A stretch of DNA of 23,330 nucleotides from positions 1 to 23,330 of the forward strand of contig DASVWG010000281.1 in assembly GCA_036389695.1 (NCBI GenBank). The letters run 5' to 3'. Position 1 is the first letter of the stretch. Each line of letters opens with the position of its first letter. Under the pieces are notes generated by a model. That model was not told the DNA's origin. It made no database searches and saw only the letters and a list, made by a program, of their open reading frames with translations. A program made the translations under genes and the position numbers. The stretch is from JALZHR01 sp036389695 (GTDB taxonomy: Bacteria; Acidobacteriota; Blastocatellia; Pyrinomonadales; Pyrinomonadaceae). This document shows positions 5,552 to 12,789 of the stretch, in pieces.

Positions 5552-7072
5552 ATGCGGGAAATAATTCTACACATTGAAGCGCCCGACGGCACACGGCAAC
5601 GCGTTGCGCTCGAAACCGAAATCACCATCGGGCGCACCAGTCTGGCGCAGATTGTCGTCGACGACGCGCAGCTTTCGCGCGTCCACGCAATTATCTGGCG
5701 CGAGGGCGACGACGTTTGGATTCAGGACGAAAACTCGACCAACGGCACATTCGTCAACGGCGCGAGCCTCAGCAGCGAGAGAAAATTAAACGACCGCGAC
5801 GAGATTTTATTAGGCAGCGAGACGCGAGTTTTTATTGAAAGCCATCAGCCGTCAGCCGTCAGCCGTCAGCCGAAGAAAGAAAGCAGCGGCAAGGGGCAGG
5901 CAGTCAACGAAAATCAAGCAAACGTTCCGCAATCCGCAATCCGCAATCCGCAATCGAAAAAGATTCCGACCGTTCCGCTGATTGCCGGTCTCGGCATTTT
6001 CGTTATCATTTTCTTTACGGTGATTGCGCTTCTGCTGGCGAATTCGCTCGGCGGTGGCGGCGGAGTTAATAATAACGGGAAACCGACGCCGCAAATGATT
6101 CGTTCCGGCGCGTTGATTCCGGTTCGCGTCGTTGACCCGCTCGGCGGTGAAGACCCGGAAGATTTGGACGACCTTGTAGCTTTGTTCGAGGTCGAGGAAA
6201 AGGAGCTGAAAGCCGAAGACATCGGCGAAGTTAAATCGACCGCCGAGGAAGATGCGTCGAAACCTTCCGAATTAAACGTGCCGATTGCCTTCTGGCAAAA
6301 ACAGCGCGATTTGGTTTTCGCGCCGCGTGTCGGGGCAACCGGCATCTCGCCGCCCGGAATGGAAGTTCCGCCGGAGCTGCGCGGCGACGGCGTCGTTAAG
6401 CAAAAGGCGAAGCTCGCCGAAATGATGCGCGGCGGTTATCAACAGCCGATGGATTTTGCCGAACTGGCGCAAAAGCGTCTGAGCAAAGAGCTTATCGAAC
6501 TGCCGATGGCGACCGAAAGCTTTCTGCTCGACGTCGGCGGCAGCGCGACCGAAGGCGAGTTTACCGCTTTCAGCTTTCAGACGCGCGACACTCTGATTGC
6601 GACCGGCACGCCCAAATATCAAAGCCTTTTGCAGCTTGCCGGTAATTTCGACGGGCAGAAATACGATTTAAACAATGGGCGCGACCGCAAACAGATGCGA
6701 ATCCGCCTTTTGCGAATGTTTCACCCGCGCGCCCGACCGATTTTAAAAGAGCTTGCCGACGCTTATTTCCAGCAATTCAAACGCCCTTTGCGCGTCACCA
6801 GCCTGACGCGCTCGATGGACTATCAAATCAGCCTGAACAAAACGAACGCCAATTCGTTTATGGTGCGCGGACCGGGCAGCCTGCCGCCGCACACTTCGGG
6901 CTGCGCCTTCGACCTCGGGCGAGCCTATCTGTCCGTCGCCGAGCAAAATTTTCTGATGAAAAAACTCGCCGAAATGGAAACACGCGGCGTCCTCGACGCG
7001 CTCATCGAATACAACGTCAACGCCTGTTTCCACGTCTTCATTTATCCGGACGGCAAACCGCCAAAAATGTGA
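5552..7072 (+). CDS. FHA domain - transmembrane - M15-like peptidase (DUF5715-like)
   Basis: Residues about 3-95 form an FHA domain that should bind phosphothreonine: GR at 27-28, SRVHA at 42-46, STNGTFVNG at 62-70. A low-complexity linker (97-138) is encoded by two tandem heptamer arrays. One transmembrane helix follows at about 141-163 and then a glycine-rich stretch. The C-terminal part lies outside the membrane and ends in a domain resembling LAS/M15 peptidoglycan peptidases (VanY-like), with candidate zinc ligands H447 and D454 (PPHTSGCAFD) and H494 (CFHVFIYP); I recall this family as DUF5715. The arrangement suggests that phosphorylation inside the cell controls a wall-acting hydrolase outside. 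Family knowledge covers the domains; the coupling is inference. No Ser/Thr kinase gene lies in the window. It is probably co-transcribed with the small CxxC protein 6 bases upstream. Confidence 0.85.
   Translation: MREIILHIEAPDGTRQRVALETEITIGRTSLAQIVVDDAQLSRVHAIIWREGDDVWIQDENSTNGTFVNGASLSSERKLNDRDEILLGSETRVFIESHQPSAVSRQPKKESSGKGQAVNENQANVPQSAIRNPQSKKIPTVPLIAGLGIFVIIFFTVIALLLANSLGGGGGVNNNGKPTPQMIRSGALIPVRVVDPLGGEDPEDLDDLVALFEVEEKELKAEDIGEVKSTAEEDASKPSELNVPIAFWQKQRDLVFAPRVGATGISPPGMEVPPELRGDGVVKQKAKLAEMMRGGYQQPMDFAELAQKRLSKELIELPMATESFLLDVGGSATEGEFTAFSFQTRDTLIATGTPKYQSLLQLAGNFDGQKYDLNNGRDRKQMRIRLLRMFHPRARPILKELADAYFQQFKRPLRVTSLTRSMDYQISLNKTNANSFMVRGPGSLPPHTSGCAFDLGRAYLSVAEQNFLMKKLAEMETRGVLDALIEYNVNACFHVFIYPDGKPPKM
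5846..5872. repeat. In-gene heptamer array, CAGCCGT x 3.9
   Basis: Four consecutive CAGCCGT units, the last lacking one base, sit inside the FHA gene just after the FHA domain. Read in frame they encode parts of the linker (QPSAVSRQP). Each 7-base unit changes the frame, so copy-number change by slippage would alter or break the protein. Confidence 0.9.
5927..5954. repeat. In-gene heptamer array, CCGCAAT x 4
   Basis: Exactly four tandem copies of CCGCAAT in the same linker, directly before the membrane helix, encoding PQSAIRNPQS. It differs in sequence from the CAGCCGT array 54 bases upstream but has the same unit length. Confidence 0.92.
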
Positions 7073-7186
7073 GTCCAAAGTCCAAAGTCCAAAGTCCAAA
7101 GTCATTTTTATCCTAAATTCCACGTGGATTTTACAGGTCAACTTTGTCCAAACGGACTTTGGACTTTGGACTTTAGACTTTGGACT
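7072..7186. repeat. Inverted heptamer array, AGTCCAA / GGACTTT type
   Basis: AGTCCAA is repeated four times plus four bases (7072-7103), starting on the last base of the FHA gene's stop codon. The complementary series GGACTTT x3, AGACTTT, GGACT runs 7154-7186. The arms can pair over roughly 32 bases. The 50-base loop contains the palindrome CCACGTGG (7120-7127). The whole gap between the FHA and VWA genes is occupied by this element. A very stable hairpin would form in any read-through transcript. Confidence 0.92.
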
Positions 7187-7201
7187 AACTAAAATCGATT
7201 T

Positions 7202-10200
7202 ATGGAAAACGAGCCGAAAAGCTTCACCGGATTAGCCCGCGAATTGCGGAATTTGCCGACCGACCAGAGGCGCGCCGCGCTGGAAATGAGCGCCAGTTTA
7301 GCCGGGGTTTCGCTGCGCGTCAGCCGCGCTTTTGTCGAAGCCACGCCGGAAGCGGCGAAGATTTTAAATGCCGAAACTTTGCGCGCGTGGGCGGAGATGG
7401 GACGCAAGCTGGCGATGGCGAATGTTGACGCCGGCGTTAAGTTTTTCGCCGACGGCGTCGAAAACTTCCGCGACGTTCCGGCGAAAGCGCGCCCGTTCGT
7501 TTTTCAGATTTGTATGCGCCAGCTCGTGCTTTCCAGCTCGATTGCGGTCGACACTTTTCACGAGATTCCGCGTCTGGCAAAGGAAGTCGGCGACGATGAA
7601 CTTTTCGCGGACATTTTAAAAGTCGCCAACGAAGTCGCGCAGCGCAGCGCCAAGCACAGCTCGGATTTTCTGAAAGCGACGCCGAAACTGGCGGAAAGCT
7701 TAAAATTTTTCGGCGACGAAAAACGCAAAGTTTCAAAGGCGGTCGTCTCGCTGGCGACAAATTTCGCTTCGCGCACGGGCGGGATGACCGCCGATTTATG
7801 GCAGGTTTTGCCCGATGCGCTCGAAAAGCTTTCGGCGGAACAAGCCGTCAGGCTGACGAAAAAAGCCGCCGAATTTCTCGAATACGGTGGCAGCGTGACG
7901 CTTAATTTCATCTCGGCGGGCGGCGAGAGCTTAAGACGCGTCGAAGCGGTTTTCGGCGATTGGGGCGATGTTTTGCAGAAAGTCGCGAAACACGGAAACG
8001 CCGTTCTGGTAGCGTTTTTGCGTTCTTCGCCCGGCTTTTTCGCGCAGATTTCGAGCGTGCGCGGTGACGCGGAAATCGTTTCGATTTCGCGCCGCGTCTT
8101 GCAATTAGTCAAAGAAATCGCCGAAAAAGACGCCGAATCGGCGCTCGCCGCGTTTCGCTCCAGCGCGTCCGCCCTGCGAAAAGTTTCGCTCATCCAGTTT
8201 GAAGACTGGGTTTTGTCCGGCTTGCAGAATAACGCCGCCAATGCCCGCGCGCGCCGCTCTTATTTTGCGCTCGAAACGCGTCAAAGCCACGATTTTCTGC
8301 ACGAAGGTCAGGAAGGCTTGCCGCTCGAAAAAGTCCAGACCGTTTTGCGCATTTACGTCGAAGGCTTGACCGGCAAGGAAGTCGAAGTCGCGCCGCTTTC
8401 GGCGATGCCGCAGGAATCGCGTTTCGGCGACGGCAAAACGATTTATCTGCCCGCGACCGTCGCGGAATTTAAAGACGACGAGTTGGATTTTCGCCTTTAT
8501 AAGGTGCTTTCGGCGCACGCCGCCGGGCAAATCGAATTCGGAACTTACGAGCGCGACTCGAAGCCTTTGAAAGCCGCTTTCGCCGAGTTAAAAGATTTAT
8601 ACGAAGCGACCGCCGAGCAAATCGACGCTTTCTCGCTCGCCGGTTACATCGAAGACGTCCAGAAAGGCGAAAAGGCTTTGAGCGACGATGAAATCCTTGA
8701 AGAATTGAAAAAACGCGCGCGAAAACTGCCGAAAAATTCCGATTACCGCGCCGTTTTGCAGGCGTTCCCCGAACCTTCTTTGGCGAAAAAGATTTTCGGA
8801 ACGCTGGAAAACGCGCGGATTGACCGGCGTTTGCGTAAAACTTATCGCGGTCTGGTGCGCGATTTGGATTTGATGCAGGCTCATCTGCGGGAAAAACGCC
8901 CGTTCATTTTCGATTTGCCGGTTCATCAAGTGCCGTTCGAGCTGCTGTTTCAAATCACCTTGTGCGGCGGCGCGACCGACGATTCGCGCAAATTTTACGG
9001 TCAAATCGTTTCGGAAATCGAAAGCGTTATTGACTCGTATCTGCACGATAAAACCGCGACCGTCGCGGACACTTTGATGGCGACCAGCCGCGTTTACACG
9101 CTTTTCCAGAACATTTCGTCGGAGCAGCAGCAGCAGGCGCAGGAAGACGAGGACGAAAAAGGCGAATATAATTACGAGGACAAAGCTTCGGGCGAAGCCG
9201 TCACGGAAAATCAAATTAAGCGCGAAGAACGCCCGCAAAAAGCACAGGACGCGCGTGATTTGTTCAGCGCGTGGAACAATCTTGACGAGGACGACGGCGA
9301 CCCTGACGACCTTCAAGGCGCGGAAACCTGGACGCACAACGAAATTCCCGAACAGCCTCTGGAAGCGGGCGACGCGGCTTTTTCCTACGACGAATGGGAC
9401 AGGGATTTGGCGGATTACCGCATCGGCTGGAGCCGCGTCATCGAGAAAAAAGTCCGGCAGGGCGACCGGAATTTCGTCGAGCTGACGCGCTCGCGCTATC
9501 GCGGCGTGATTTCTTCCGTGCGTCATCAATTTCAGCTAATGAAACCGGAAAACTTAACGCGCATCAACCGCGAAATCGACGGCGAAGATTATGATTTAAA
9601 CGCGCTCGTCGAATACGTCGTTGACCGCAAAGCCGACGGTCAGCAATCGGAAAGAATCTACACGAAACGCCTCAGAAAACAGCGCGACGTCGCGGTTTCG
9701 ATTCTGCTCGACCAATCTTCTTCGACCGCGCGCACGATTACGCGCAATCCCTTGCAGCCCTACACGCATCCGGGCAGGCGCATCATCGAAATCGAAAAAG
9801 AAGGCTTAGTTTTAATGAGCGAGGCGCTTGAAGCCGTCGGCGACGTTTATTCGATAAACGGTTTTACATCCGAGGGTCGGCGGAACGTTAAGTTCTACGT
9901 CGTCAAGGATTTCGACGAAAAATACTCGGACGAAATCGAACGCCGCATCGGCGGCATCACCTTCCAAAACAACACGCGTTTAGGCGCGGCGATTCGCCAC
10001 GCGGCGGCAAAATTACTGCGTCAGGATTCACGCACCAAACTGCTGATTGTCCTGACCGACGGCAGACCATACGACCACGATTACGGCGACGCCCGCTACG
10101 CCCGCGAAGACGTTCGCGAAGCCTTGACCGAAGCCAAGCTAAACGGCATCACGCCTTTCTGCATCACGATTGACCGCGAATCCGAAGCCGAACTGAAAGA

Positions 10201-10291
10201 TTTATACGGCGATGTCGGTTATACGATTATTGACGATGTTTTATCTCTGCCGGAGAGAATGCCGAATATTTATCGAAGATTGACGAGCTAG
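7202..10291 (+). CDS. NorD/CbbO-like VWA domain protein, MoxR-associated type
   Basis: The 1029-aa protein has a long helical N-terminal region (about 1-640), a strongly acidic Gln/Glu/Asp-rich linker (about 640-720), and a C-terminal von Willebrand A domain. MIDAS residues are intact: D837, S839 and S841 (DQSSS), T925 (NTRLG), D953 (LTDG). The middle contains IYLPATVAEF and YKVLSAHAAGQIEFGT (434-448), a phrase I associate with NorD-type proteins. NorD and CbbO act with MoxR-family AAA+ ATPases (NorQ, CbbQ) to remodel and activate metalloenzymes such as nitric oxide reductase or Rubisco. No MoxR gene, nor any obvious client enzyme, is in the window, so this copy is an orphan or works with a distant partner. 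It is longer than typical NorD because of the N-terminal helical extension. No signal peptide, so cytoplasmic. Confidence 0.88.
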   Translation: MENEPKSFTGLARELRNLPTDQRRAALEMSASLAGVSLRVSRAFVEATPEAAKILNAETLRAWAEMGRKLAMANVDAGVKFFADGVENFRDVPAKARPFVFQICMRQLVLSSSIAVDTFHEIPRLAKEVGDDELFADILKVANEVAQRSAKHSSDFLKATPKLAESLKFFGDEKRKVSKAVVSLATNFASRTGGMTADLWQVLPDALEKLSAEQAVRLTKKAAEFLEYGGSVTLNFISAGGESLRRVEAVFGDWGDVLQKVAKHGNAVLVAFLRSSPGFFAQISSVRGDAEIVSISRRVLQLVKEIAEKDAESALAAFRSSASALRKVSLIQFEDWVLSGLQNNAANARARRSYFALETRQSHDFLHEGQEGLPLEKVQTVLRIYVEGLTGKEVEVAPLSAMPQESRFGDGKTIYLPATVAEFKDDELDFRLYKVLSAHAAGQIEFGTYERDSKPLKAAFAELKDLYEATAEQIDAFSLAGYIEDVQKGEKALSDDEILEELKKRARKLPKNSDYRAVLQAFPEPSLAKKIFGTLENARIDRRLRKTYRGLVRDLDLMQAHLREKRPFIFDLPVHQVPFELLFQITLCGGATDDSRKFYGQIVSEIESVIDSYLHDKTATVADTLMATSRVYTLFQNISSEQQQQAQEDEDEKGEYNYEDKASGEAVTENQIKREERPQKAQDARDLFSAWNNLDEDDGDPDDLQGAETWTHNEIPEQPLEAGDAAFSYDEWDRDLADYRIGWSRVIEKKVRQGDRNFVELTRSRYRGVISSVRHQFQLMKPENLTRINREIDGEDYDLNALVEYVVDRKADGQQSERIYTKRLRKQRDVAVSILLDQSSSTARTITRNPLQPYTHPGRRIIEIEKEGLVLMSEALEAVGDVYSINGFTSEGRRNVKFYVVKDFDEKYSDEIERRIGGITFQNNTRLGAAIRHAAAKLLRQDSRTKLLIVLTDGRPYDHDYGDARYAREDVREALTEAKLNGITPFCITIDRESEAELKDLYGDVGYTIIDDVLSLPERMPNIYRRLTS

Positions 10292-10300
10292 GATTGGTGT

Positions 10301-10462
10301 TTATTTTTTCGCCGGGCTGAAAAACAATTTATAGCCGCTGCCTAAAAAGATAATGCCCCATATAATTACGGCGGACGTTTTCCCGTTTAGAAGATTAAAA
10401 ATCCCTATTGGCAGAAACACGATTGAAAGTATGAATCCAATCCACAAAATAGCTTTTGACAT
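10301..10462 (-). CDS. 53-aa small membrane protein
   Basis: This minus-strand gene begins at ATG 10462-10460 and ends with TAA at 10301. The product starts MSKAILWIGFILSIVFLPIG and ends GSGYKLFFSPAKK. It has two hydrophobic helices (about 4-24 and 31-48) joined by a short polar turn (NLLNGKTS), with a basic C-terminus. An AAAAGGA ribosome site is about 10 bases before the ATG. It is convergent with the VWA gene, whose stop codon is only 9 bases away. Function unknown; the good ribosome site and clean two-helix pattern argue for a real gene. Confidence 0.72.
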   Translation of the reverse strand: MSKAILWIGFILSIVFLPIGIFNLLNGKTSAVIIWGIIFLGSGYKLFFSPAKK

Positions 10463-10735
10463 TATTTTTTATTCCTTTTGAAAAATTTGAAATGAGTAGA
10501 TAGGCTGGCGAAGAGAAAATCTTCTATTCCAAGCTAGCATAACAATCATTTTTTGTAAATGCGGTTTTGCTTTGATAAACCGTGTTTGCTTTTTGTCTTT
10601 TTATCGTATTGTCCCTGAATATTTTCCGTTTTTATATATTTATTGGAAACGGAAAATCACTTTCTATTCTTATGGTCTGATTTTTGCTTCTTATCGTGAT
10701 AGCAAAATTAGTGTATTGGATTGGGACAGATAATC
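10463..10735. promoter_or_regulatory. Divergent intergenic region with perfect 11-bp inverted repeat
   Basis: This AT-rich gap lies between the divergent 53-aa membrane protein gene and the gene at 10736 and must hold both promoters. It contains ATTTTCCGTTT (10621-10631) and its perfect complement AAACGGAAAAT (10647-10657) across a 15-base loop, plus a smaller CGGTTT (10562-10567) / AAACCG (10577-10582) repeat. The large repeat sits about 80 bases before the ATG at 10736, a plausible regulator site. No coding frame and no clear sigma-70 boxes are seen. Confidence 0.45.
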
Positions 10736-11425
10736 ATGAATCAGCAAAATATAAACGCGCAGAACGAATTTCAGCCAATGACGGAAGAAGTCTTTTTCGA
10801 TGAGGAAACAGTTCAAAAGATACCGGCGGTGATGCCGCTTGACGAAACGCCGACCAGAACGTCGGCTCGTTTCAGACAGTTTCGCGTCCCGATGCGTAAA
10901 GAGGATAAGTCTTTTAATCCGGCTTTTCTGATAATGGCGCTGCTGGCGGTGACGGCGCTCGGCGTTATCGCGGGAACGCTGGTTTACCGGACTTCGACGG
11001 AAAAATCGGCGAATAATGCCGCCCTTGAAACGGACGAGCCGATAAATCGCACGATTCCGGCGCAATATCAATTTGTGGTCGATAAACCCGAATCGTCGCA
11101 GACTAAAGATAATCTATCGAAAGATAATTTAAATTCGTTTCCCTCGGTTCCGGTGAAAAAAGATTCGCGTGATGAACAGGAAGAATCGACTGTCACGGAC
11201 GCTGAAAATAAGCAGCAAACTGCTCAGAATGAAGAAGTTGTAGAAAAAACGGAAGCGCCGACGAGCGAAGACGAAGACGAACCGCCGCCGCCGCTGCCGC
11301 CGTCGCAGCGCCGCAAAGAAGATAAAAAGCAGGATAAAGCCAAACAGAAAAGCGATAATTCCAAAACTGAGCAAAAAGAGGAAAAGCCGCCGAGCGACGA
11401 AAGCAACGAAAGCAGCGAGAATTAA
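10736..11425 (+). CDS. Single-pass membrane protein with charged, proline-rich C-terminal tail
   Basis: The 229-aa product is unrecognised. Residues 1-60 are polar and probably cytoplasmic, 62-84 form a transmembrane helix (PAFLIMALLAVTALGVIAG), and the remainder is low complexity. That tail includes an acidic stretch, PPPPLPP at about 190, and a long Lys/Glu/Asp/Ser tail with no predicted fold. A basic stretch before the helix (RFRQFRVPMRKEDK) supports a cytoplasmic N-terminus. Such tails often span the periplasm or bind other envelope proteins, but nothing specific can be said. A TTG at 10721 in the same frame could be the start; I prefer the ATG at 10736. Transcription ends at the strong hairpin at 11463. 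Confidence 0.8.
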   Translation: MNQQNINAQNEFQPMTEEVFFDEETVQKIPAVMPLDETPTRTSARFRQFRVPMRKEDKSFNPAFLIMALLAVTALGVIAGTLVYRTSTEKSANNAALETDEPINRTIPAQYQFVVDKPESSQTKDNLSKDNLNSFPSVPVKKDSRDEQEESTVTDAENKQQTAQNEEVVEKTEAPTSEDEDEPPPPLPPSQRRKEDKKQDKAKQKSDNSKTEQKEEKPPSDESNESSEN

Positions 11426-11462
11426 AAGATTAAATGAGTTTTTCGGTTAAATAGAACAAAAT

Positions 11463-11497
11463 AAAAAGCCTTGACTAATTCAGTCAAGGCTTTTTTT
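11463..11497. terminator. Strong bidirectional terminator
   Basis: A 14-bp perfect stem, AAAAAGCCTTGACT (11463-11476), with a 5-base loop AATTC and complement AGTCAAGGCTTTTT (11482-11495) plus extra T's. It has A-tract and T-tract on opposite sides, so it can stop transcription both from the plus-strand gene ending at 11425 and from the minus-strand cupin gene ending at 11516. Confidence 0.93.
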
Positions 11498-11515
11498 AAA
11501 CGGCTTTTCGTTAAA

Positions 11516-11857
11516 TCATTCCTCGTCCCGACCGTGCGCGTGAGCGGGCGGCGACGTCGCTTCGACTGCCGTAAACGATTCGAGAATTTTATAAGTATGC
11601 CGCGCGCCTTTCGGCACCACCCACGAATCGCCTTTTTCCAGCAGAAGCATCTGTCCTTCCAGATGCAGCTCGGCTTTTCCCGAAATCACGTAGCCGACCG
11701 TTTCGTAATCGCGCGTGCGCTCCTGTTTGTCGTCGTTCGGCTCCTGATTTTCCCAGAGCCGCATCGCCACGTGAATGCCCGAAGCCAGATATTTCTGTCC
11801 CATTTCGCCGTGCGGCGAGTTTTTCGACATCACTTTTTGAACCGATGTATCACCCAT
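11516..11857 (-). CDS. Cupin domain protein
   Basis: A single-domain cupin of 113 aa, probably cytoplasmic. The second cupin motif is clear: GDSWVVPKGARH (76-87), with the usual G, P, G and H. The first motif is degenerate: YETVGYVISGKAEL (51-64) has the strand and turn, but the HxH metal ligands expected just before it are replaced by ERTRDYE. Metal binding may therefore be altered or use H87 with other residues. The C-terminus is rich in His (AHAHGRDEE). The start is supported by AAAAAGGAGA about 8 bases upstream. A sigma-54-type promoter lies directly upstream, so expression is probably switched by an activator. Possible roles include small-molecule sensing or storage of a stress response; the ligand is unknown. 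Confidence 0.85.
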   Translation of the reverse strand: MGDTSVQKVMSKNSPHGEMGQKYLASGIHVAMRLWENQEPNDDKQERTRDYETVGYVISGKAELHLEGQMLLLEKGDSWVVPKGARHTYKILESFTAVEATSPPAHAHGRDEE

Positions 11858-11893
11858 TGCTAAAATCTCCTTTTTGTTTTTTGGTAGATTTCG

Positions 11894-11910
11894 AGCAATA
11901 GACGTGCCAA
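11894..11910 (-). promoter_or_regulatory. Sigma-54 (RpoN) -24/-12 promoter of the cupin gene
   Basis: Read on the minus strand the site is TTGGCACG, TCTA, TTGCT. This matches the RpoN consensus TGGCACG-N4-TTGCW with GG (11908-11907) and GC (11896-11895) exactly 10 bases apart. Transcription would start about 12 bases downstream, near 11883, leaving a leader of about 25 bases with the ribosome site AAAAAGGAGA. Upstream are two similar direct repeats beginning AGCGTTT (about 11923 and 11972) that could bind an enhancer protein. The core match is seen directly; activity is inferred. Confidence 0.75.
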
Positions 11911-11994
11911 TTGCCGGATTAAAGCGTTTATGATTTTTCGTGATACAGATTTGTCGATACGGGACTTAAGGAGCGTTTGATTATCGTGCAGAGA

Positions 11995-12028
11995 AAAAGC
12001 TTTGAGTTTTCCGAAACTCAAAGCTTTT
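11995..12028 (-). terminator. Terminator of the beta-barrel gene
   Basis: A 15-bp perfect stem, AAAAGCTTTGAGTTT (11995-12009) with AAACTCAAAGCTTTT (12014-12028), loop TCCG. It begins 22 bases after the stop of the minus-strand gene at 12051 and has a T-run in that direction. It also shields the sigma-54 promoter region beyond it from read-through. Confidence 0.9.
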
Positions 12029-12050
12029 AATCCTGGCATAAATATATTTA

Positions 12051-12770
12051 CTATTTCAAGACCACGCCGAACGAGAAACGCACGTTATCGGCTCTGGATT
12101 TCCCGAATCCGAGCTCATTGCCGCCGCTCAAAAAGACCGGATTGTAATCAGCCTGAAAAACGCGCAAATCGAGTCGTTTATTCACTCTGACGTCAACGCC
12201 GCCGCCCAGCGCCAGCGCAAAATCGGTCGAGCTCGAAGTGTCTTCGCCGGTAAAACTGGACATAACTTTCAGTTTTGAACTGGTGACGGCGACGCCCGCC
12301 AAGCCGCGCACGAAAGGCGTCACGCGACTGCTGTTGCGAAATTTGTATTGCGGTCCGCCCAGCACGTTTAAGATGCGAATCTTATCTTCAATATTCCCGT
12401 TCGTGAGCGGCGTATTATTCGTCTTAAAATGCGCGGAGAAATCAGCCGTCAAGCCGAAACGTTTGGTCAGATAGTATGTCCCCGAGACGTTAACTCCTTT
12501 GTTTAAAAACTGCTTGCCGTCAAAGGCGACGATAACCGGCTGCGGAAATGCAGGCGGCGCAGCTTCGTAGTTAATGCCGAGAACCGAATAACCGGCAAAA
12601 AATTCGGCGCGCGGATTATCGTCCGTTTGCGCGGCGGCAAATGAAGCGCCGCAAAAAAGAACAAACACCAGTAAAAGCGCGCGAGCCTTTATTCCGTTCA
12701 TTCGTTTTGATAAAGAATAAAAGTTGGCGAATGCGGTTTGTAAAACGTTAGACTTTTGTTTCTTAATCAT
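12051..12770 (-). CDS. Outer-membrane beta-barrel protein
   Basis: The 239-aa protein has an export signal in a long basic N-region: hydrophobic core ALLLVFVLFCGASFAAAQ at residues about 31-48, cleaved near AAAQ. The mature part has alternating amphipathic strands typical of a small OmpA-like or porin-like barrel (AEFFAGYSVLG, FGLTADFSAHF, LALGGGVDVRVNKRLDLRVFQADY, NVRFSFGVVLK). The start at 12770 is chosen because AGAGGTG lies 7 bases before it; an internal ATG (residue 24) lacks such a site. It follows the gene ending at 12790 by 19 bases and is probably in the same transcript. Its role is likely structural or in permeability; no specific function is evident. Confidence 0.85.
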   Translation of the reverse strand: MIKKQKSNVLQTAFANFYSLSKRMNGIKARALLLVFVLFCGASFAAAQTDDNPRAEFFAGYSVLGINYEAAPPAFPQPVIVAFDGKQFLNKGVNVSGTYYLTKRFGLTADFSAHFKTNNTPLTNGNIEDKIRILNVLGGPQYKFRNSSRVTPFVRGLAGVAVTSSKLKVMSSFTGEDTSSSTDFALALGGGVDVRVNKRLDLRVFQADYNPVFLSGGNELGFGKSRADNVRFSFGVVLK

Positions 12771-12789
12771 AATTTCACCTCTTGATTTT

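Noticed and set aside
8495..8540. HAAGQIEFGT in the VWA protein as an active HExxH metalloprotease site
   Set aside because: The glutamate and second histidine are missing, so it cannot be a canonical zincin.
8597..9529. 310-aa minus-strand open frame opposite the VWA gene
   Set aside because: It is antisense to a strong, motif-bearing gene and has the low-complexity Arg/Phe/Leu pattern of a shadow frame.
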